Shown here: positions 60,590 to 64,000 of the stretch, piece by piece
How positions within the stretch are numbered: position 1 is the first letter of the stretch
Layout of the letters: each line of letters starts with the position of its first letter
Assembly: GCF_003315795.1 (NCBI RefSeq)
Contig: NZ_QMEY01000005.1
Coordinates: 364,318-428,317 of the forward strand
Direction of reading: 5' to 3'
Source of the DNA: Spongiactinospora rosea
GTDB lineage: Bacteria > Actinomycetota > Actinomycetes > Streptosporangiales > Streptosporangiaceae
DNA: 64,000 nt
The notes under the pieces: generated by a model
Told to the model about the DNA's origin: nothing
Database searches by the model: none
What the model saw: only the letters and a program-made list of their open reading frames with translations
Made by a program: the position numbers and the translations under genes

Positions 60590-61627
60590 ATGCCATTCCA
60601 GGTCCCACCCGACGTTTCCACCACCGTCCACGGCCACGTCACCGACGCCCTCCGGGCGCCGAGCCTGATCCGGCTGTCGGACAATGTGGTGCTCCTCCGA
60701 TTCGAGACCCTGAAGATCTACGCCGCGCTCGGCGCGGTACAGGCCCTGCTCGCGGACGGCACGGTCCGGCCCGGGGACACCCTCGTCGACAGTTCGAGTG
60801 GCATCTACGCACTGGCCCTGGCAATGGTCTGCCACCGCTATGGCCTGCGCTGCCACATCGTCGCCTCGACCACGGTCACGCCGGCCATCCGGGCCCAACT
60901 GGAGATCCTCGGTACGAAGGTCGATCAGATGCCGGCCGAGTCCGATCTGCGCCTCGATCAGGACCGCCGGATCGAGCGGGTACACCAGTTGTTACGCGCC
61001 AACCCCGAGATGCACTGGATGCGCCAGTATCACGACCCTGCGCACCGCCTCGGGTACGCCGAGCTGGCCGACCTGGTACGCGTCGCACTGCCGGGCGTGC
61101 CCTTGGCCGTGGTCGCCGGCGTCGGCACGGGCGCGTCCAGCGCGGGCCTGATCCAGCCGCTGCGACAGCACGACCCGTCGATCCCGCTGGTCGGTGTTCA
61201 GCCCTTCGGCAGCGTGAGTTTCGGCAGCGAACGGTTCCAGGACCCGGAGGCGATAATCGCCGGCATCGGCAGTGCCATCCCGTTCGGCAACATCCGCCCC
61301 GAACTCTACGACCAGGTGCACTGGCTGACCTTCCGGTACGCCGTGGCCGGCACGATCGGGCTGATGCGCGCGCACGCCGTCTTCGCCGGACTGTCCACCG
61401 GGGCCTCCTACCTTGTCGCGGCGTGGGAGGCGCGACGTCACCCCGAGCGCACGCACCTCATCATCGGCGCTGACACCGGACACCGGTATGTGGAGACGGT
61501 TTTCGCCCGGCACCGCGATGCCCTCGACCCGGGCAGGCTGAAGCCGACCGAAATCGACTCCCTGGATGACCTCACACCGGACTGGTCGGCGATGGGCTGG
61601 GGGCGGCGCCGCTACTCGGGGACATGA
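60590..61627 (+). CDS. PLP-dependent enzyme, cysteine-synthase-like
   Basis: 345 residues, fold type II. The Schiff-base lysine is Lys42 in LLRFETLKIYAALGAV. The phosphate-binding loop is AGVGTGASSAGL, and GLSTGASYLVAAWEA near residue 290 matches the cofactor-pyridine contact of cysteine synthases. The SSGN loop that holds the substrate carboxylate reads SSGIYALALA, so the substrate differs from cysteine synthase. Relatives make beta-substituted alanines such as 2,3-diaminopropionate or cysteate. ATG 60590 has GAGGGA upstream. Being divergent from the importer operon, it likely supplies an unusual amino acid to the ATP-grasp ligase. Confidence 0.85.
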   Translation: MPFQVPPDVSTTVHGHVTDALRAPSLIRLSDNVVLLRFETLKIYAALGAVQALLADGTVRPGDTLVDSSSGIYALALAMVCHRYGLRCHIVASTTVTPAIRAQLEILGTKVDQMPAESDLRLDQDRRIERVHQLLRANPEMHWMRQYHDPAHRLGYAELADLVRVALPGVPLAVVAGVGTGASSAGLIQPLRQHDPSIPLVGVQPFGSVSFGSERFQDPEAIIAGIGSAIPFGNIRPELYDQVHWLTFRYAVAGTIGLMRAHAVFAGLSTGASYLVAAWEARRHPERTHLIIGADTGHRYVETVFARHRDALDPGRLKPTEIDSLDDLTPDWSAMGWGRRRYSGT

Positions 61628-61910
61628 CGCGCGCCGACAGGATCCTCATCGGGCCGGCGCTGATCACGGCGGTCACCTCCTTCCGCCACCTGCACGAACT
61701 GTGCCCGCGTTACGGGGAAGACCATCTGGCCGCGGTGCTCATCCCGCTCGCCGTGGACGGCACCATCGTGGTCGCCTCCATGCCCATGCCCTGGCTTGGG
61801 TGATGCTGGTGATCGGCAGCATGGCCGGCCTCCGCGCGAACATCGCCATCACTGAGCCGAGTCCGATCGGCCGGATCGTCGCGGCCTGGCCGAGGATCGC
61901 CCTGATCGGA
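61624..61910 (+). pseudogene. DUF2637 protein fragment, frameshifted
   Basis: The first frame reads LITAVTSFRHLHELCPRYGE then DHLAAVLIPLAVDGTIVVAS and stops at 61803. Another frame resumes HALAWVMLVIGSMAGLRANI and AITEPSPIGRIVAAWPRIAL. About 14 residues in between are missing compared with the copy at 42687. Its ATG overlaps the PLP gene stop as ATGA, probably by chance of the junction. Confidence 0.75.
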
Positions 61911-62035
61911 GTCGTATCCCTGCGATGCGGTCGTCATGCTGCTTCTCTTCCCGCTTCCGCGCGGCAACGTGGAGAGTCCGGTACATGAGGACGCGTGCTC
62001 TGGTAGTTCCTGGGCGGTCTCGCAGGTGATGACCT

Positions 62036-62257
62036 TCAGGGAGGCTGGTGTGCCCGTTCCCGGGATCGGATGCGGGGAGGTAGCCAGGCGTGCAGGCGGG
62101 CCAGGTGGCCGCGGATGTCGATGCCGTTGCGGCGCAGCCAGTCGTCGTCGTAGTAGGTGCCGCGGTAGCGCCGGCCGCTGTCGCCGATCAGGGTGACGAT
62201 GGAACCCTTGCGGCCCATGGCACCCAGCTGGGAGATCAGATTGACGGCCGCCGCTTA
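62036..62257 (-). pseudogene. C-terminal fragment of a PLP-dependent cysteine synthase
   Basis: Minus strand: AAAVNLISQLGAMGRKGSIV then TLIGDSGRRYRGTYYDDDWL and RRNGIDIRGHLARLHAW. This is the usual C-terminal end of cysteine synthase-family proteins (the DSGxRYxxTYYDxxWL element). A stop codon and unrelated DNA precede it, so only about 60 residues remain. Confidence 0.7.
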
Positions 62258-62400
62258 GTTGGGTGGTGTGGCGGCGGTAGCGGAGGGCCGAGTACCGGTC
62301 CGAGAGAGGGCTCGTGTCGCCCGCCGCGTCTCTGGCCACGATGAAGAAGGTGTAGGGACGGGCGGAAACCAGCCCGGTGGCGGTATAGGCGGGCACGGCG
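62258..62400 (-). pseudogene. Fibronectin type III domain fragment
   Basis: Minus strand: VPAYTATGLVSARPYTFFIV followed by ARDAAGDTSPLSD, the last two strands of an FN3 domain as found in secreted glycosidases. No signal peptide, catalytic domain or proper ends are present. Confidence 0.55.
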
Positions 62401-62450
62401 ACCAGGCGTCCGGCACATGCCAAACCCGAATCGGGGGAGCGCGCCGACAT

Positions 62451-62456
62451 TAGGGT
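62451..62456 (+). promoter_or_regulatory. -10 box of the SulP transporter gene, leaderless geometry
   Basis: TAGGGT is exactly 7 nt before ATG 62464, the same spacing as at four other genes here. No -35 box is clear. Confidence 0.45.
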
Positions 62457-62463
62457 GTCCTCC

Positions 62464-64000
62464 ATGAAGATGGACACAGAGAGTAGCGTTCTGAACACTT
62501 TCAGATACGATCTTCCGGCGTCACTCGTCGTCTTCCTGGTCGCGGTGCCCCTGTCGCTGGGCATCGCCATGGCGGCCGGAGCGCCGCTTGCCGCCGGGTT
62601 GATCGCCGCCGCCACGGGCGGCATCGTCGCGGGCAGGCTGGGCGGTTCCCCGATCCAGGTGAGCGGGCCGACCGCCAGCCTGACCGTCGTGATCGCCGGA
62701 CTGATCCACACCTACGGCTGGCGGGCCACCTGCCTGATCACCATCCTGGCCGGCGCCATACAGGTGCTGCTGGGCCTGCTCAAGGCGGCGCGGGCCGCGC
62801 TGGCGGTCTCGCCGGCGGTCGCGCACGGGATGCTGGCCGGGGTCGGTATCGTCATCGCTCTCGCCCAGCTCCATGTGGTGCTCGGCGGCAGCCCGGAGCA
62901 CTCGGCCCTGGCGAACCTGATCCAGTTGCCCGGCCAGATCGTCGGCATGCATGGCCACAAGGTGATGGTGGGCGTGCTCACGGTCGTGGTGCTGCTGGTC
63001 TGGGAGCGGTTGCCCAGAAGGGTCAGTGCCGTCCCGGCGCCGCTGGCGGCGCTGTTCGTGGCCGCCGGTACGGCCTGGTTGCTGAGCTGGGACGTCACCC
63101 GCATCGACCTGTCGGGTGCCATCGCCACCTGGGCGCCGCCGCAGTTGCCGCAGGGCGACTGGCACCATGTCGCCGGGGCGGCGCTGCTGATCGCGCTGCT
63201 GGCCGGGGCCGAATCGCTGCTGTGCTGCACGGCCACCGACGGCATGCACAACGGCCGCCGCGCCGACCTGGATCGCGAGCTGTGCGGGCAGGGCGTGGCG
63301 AACATGGTCAGCGGTGTCCTGGGCGGGCTCCCGGTGGCCGGAGTGATCGTGCGCAGCACCACCAACATCCGGGCCGGTGCTCGTAGCCGGTCCTCGGCCA
63401 TCCTGCACGGCGTGTGGGTCCTGTTCTTCGCGCTGTGCCTGGGCGGAACGATCAAGCTGATCCCGATCGAGGCGCTGGCGGCCCTGCTGGTCTTCATCGG
63501 CATCAGGACCATCAGCCTCGGCAACGTCAGGAAGGTGCACGGCCACCACGAGGTGCCGGTCTACCTGGTCACCATGACCGGGGTGGTCCTGGTCGGGCTC
63601 GCCGAGGGCGTTCTGGCCGGGCTCGCCCTGGCCGCGCTGCTGGCGCTGCGGCGGCTGACGCGGGTCACGATCGACAAGCGCGAGGAACCGGACGGACGCC
63701 TGCACGTCACCGTCTCCGGCTCGCTCACCTTCCTCGGCGTACCGCACCTGACCCAGGAACTGCGGGCGATCCCCACCGGCATCACCGTCGACCTCGACCT
63801 GAACATCGACTTCATGGACAACGCCGCCTTCGAGGCCATCCACTCCTGGCGGCTGGACCACGAACGCCTGGGCGGCACGGTCGCCATCGACGAACTCCAC
63901 GACCAGTGGTACACAATGGCGGCGGGCGGCGCCCGGATGGCCCCGGCCAAAAGCCCGCCGAAGCCGGCCGGGCGCTGGTGGCTGCCCTGGACCCACCGCC
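62464..64000 (+). CDS. SulP-family anion transporter, 3' end outside the window
   Basis: 512 residues visible, no stop before 64000. Transporter core: YDLPASLVVFLVAVPLSLGI, GGSPIQVSGPTASLTVVIAG, LLAGAESLLCCTATDGMHNG, GLPVAGVIVRSTTNIRAGAR, ALAALLVFIGIRTISLGNVR. After about residue 395 a STAS-like domain follows (VTVSGSLTFLGVPHLTQELR, VDLDLNIDFMDNAAFEAIHS). The last visible residues (KPAGRWWLPWTH) look like the linker that leads into a carbonic anhydrase domain in actinobacterial SulP-CA fusions, so the full protein is probably a bicarbonate transporter/carbonic anhydrase. ATG 62464 is chosen because of the -10 box 7 nt upstream; ATG 62470 is possible. Confidence 0.9.
   Translation, partial: MKMDTESSVLNTFRYDLPASLVVFLVAVPLSLGIAMAAGAPLAAGLIAAATGGIVAGRLGGSPIQVSGPTASLTVVIAGLIHTYGWRATCLITILAGAIQVLLGLLKAARAALAVSPAVAHGMLAGVGIVIALAQLHVVLGGSPEHSALANLIQLPGQIVGMHGHKVMVGVLTVVVLLVWERLPRRVSAVPAPLAALFVAAGTAWLLSWDVTRIDLSGAIATWAPPQLPQGDWHHVAGAALLIALLAGAESLLCCTATDGMHNGRRADLDRELCGQGVANMVSGVLGGLPVAGVIVRSTTNIRAGARSRSSAILHGVWVLFFALCLGGTIKLIPIEALAALLVFIGIRTISLGNVRKVHGHHEVPVYLVTMTGVVLVGLAEGVLAGLALAALLALRRLTRVTIDKREEPDGRLHVTVSGSLTFLGVPHLTQELRAIPTGITVDLDLNIDFMDNAAFEAIHSWRLDHERLGGTVAIDELHDQWYTMAAGGARMAPAKSPPKPAGRWWLPWTHR

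Noticed and set aside
61624..61910. Programmed frameshift in the second DUF2637 copy
   Set aside because: About 14 residues are also deleted compared with the other copy, so simple decay is more likely.
62521..63996. A 491-codon minus-strand open frame
   Set aside because: Antisense to the SulP transporter; Gln/Arg/Asp-rich with no recognisable domain.
1..64000. tRNA, rRNA, CRISPR array, riboswitch
   Set aside because: No cloverleaf with GTTCGA-type T-arm in a non-coding place, no direct repeat array and no known riboswitch core was seen by eye; a dedicated scan would be needed to exclude small RNAs.

Overview
The window is high-GC DNA with GTG/TTG starts, many 4-nt start/stop overlaps, ECF sigma factors, an LCP protein, STAND and NACHT NTPases and DUF2637 remnants. 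That points to a filamentous actinomycete, and I infer the Streptosporangiales (Nonomuraea/Streptosporangium-like); the order-level placement is not proven by the sequence. No tRNA, rRNA or CRISPR array was seen.

Region 1 (1-10.3 kb) is a divergent pair of catabolic operons. Leftward lie a DAO-family flavoprotein and a peptide-type ABC substrate-binding lipoprotein that is cut by the window edge. Rightward run seven translationally coupled genes: ETF beta, ETF alpha, an S9 peptidase, an S41 peptidase, an acyl-CoA ligase, an enoyl-CoA hydratase and a diaminopropionate ammonia-lyase-like PLP enzyme. The layout suggests uptake and cleavage of a peptide-like compound and oxidation of the product through ETF and a CoA thioester.

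Region 2 (10.3-32 kb) is a mixed accessory region. It holds secreted or lipid-anchored proteins, class C serine hydrolases (one intact, two decayed), a decayed YtcJ-like amidohydrolase, a TAP-like peptidase, a double-module histidine kinase with its NarL-type regulator, an SDR/XRE divergent pair, a Tat-exported flavin amine oxidase, a large NACHT membrane protein, a TetR/hydrolase pair whose shared 5' ends are missing, a SUMF1-like protein, and an ECF sigma/LCP operon.

Region 3 (33-47 kb) is rich in STAND and NACHT proteins. It contains a four-gene operon (small membrane protein, ECF sigma, NB-ARC/TPR, AAC(3)-like acetyltransferase), a nSTAND/WD40 gene split by one in-frame amber codon exactly where Trp is expected, a DUF2637 gene, and a second NACHT membrane protein. 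IS630 and winged-helix remnants follow.

Region 4 (49-61.6 kb) is a compact cluster: a PLP synthase, a complete Opp/Nik-type importer with a permease-ATPase fusion, an ATP-grasp ligase, two paralogous methyltransferases, a dipeptide epimerase, an MFS carrier and an acyl-CoA-dehydrogenase-fold flavoenzyme. Pairing a metal/peptide-type importer with an exporter and small-peptide chemistry recalls opine metallophore loci such as staphylopine, but with different enzymes. I consider this the best candidate for an undescribed system. The window ends with gene fragments and a SulP-type anion transporter that runs off the right edge.
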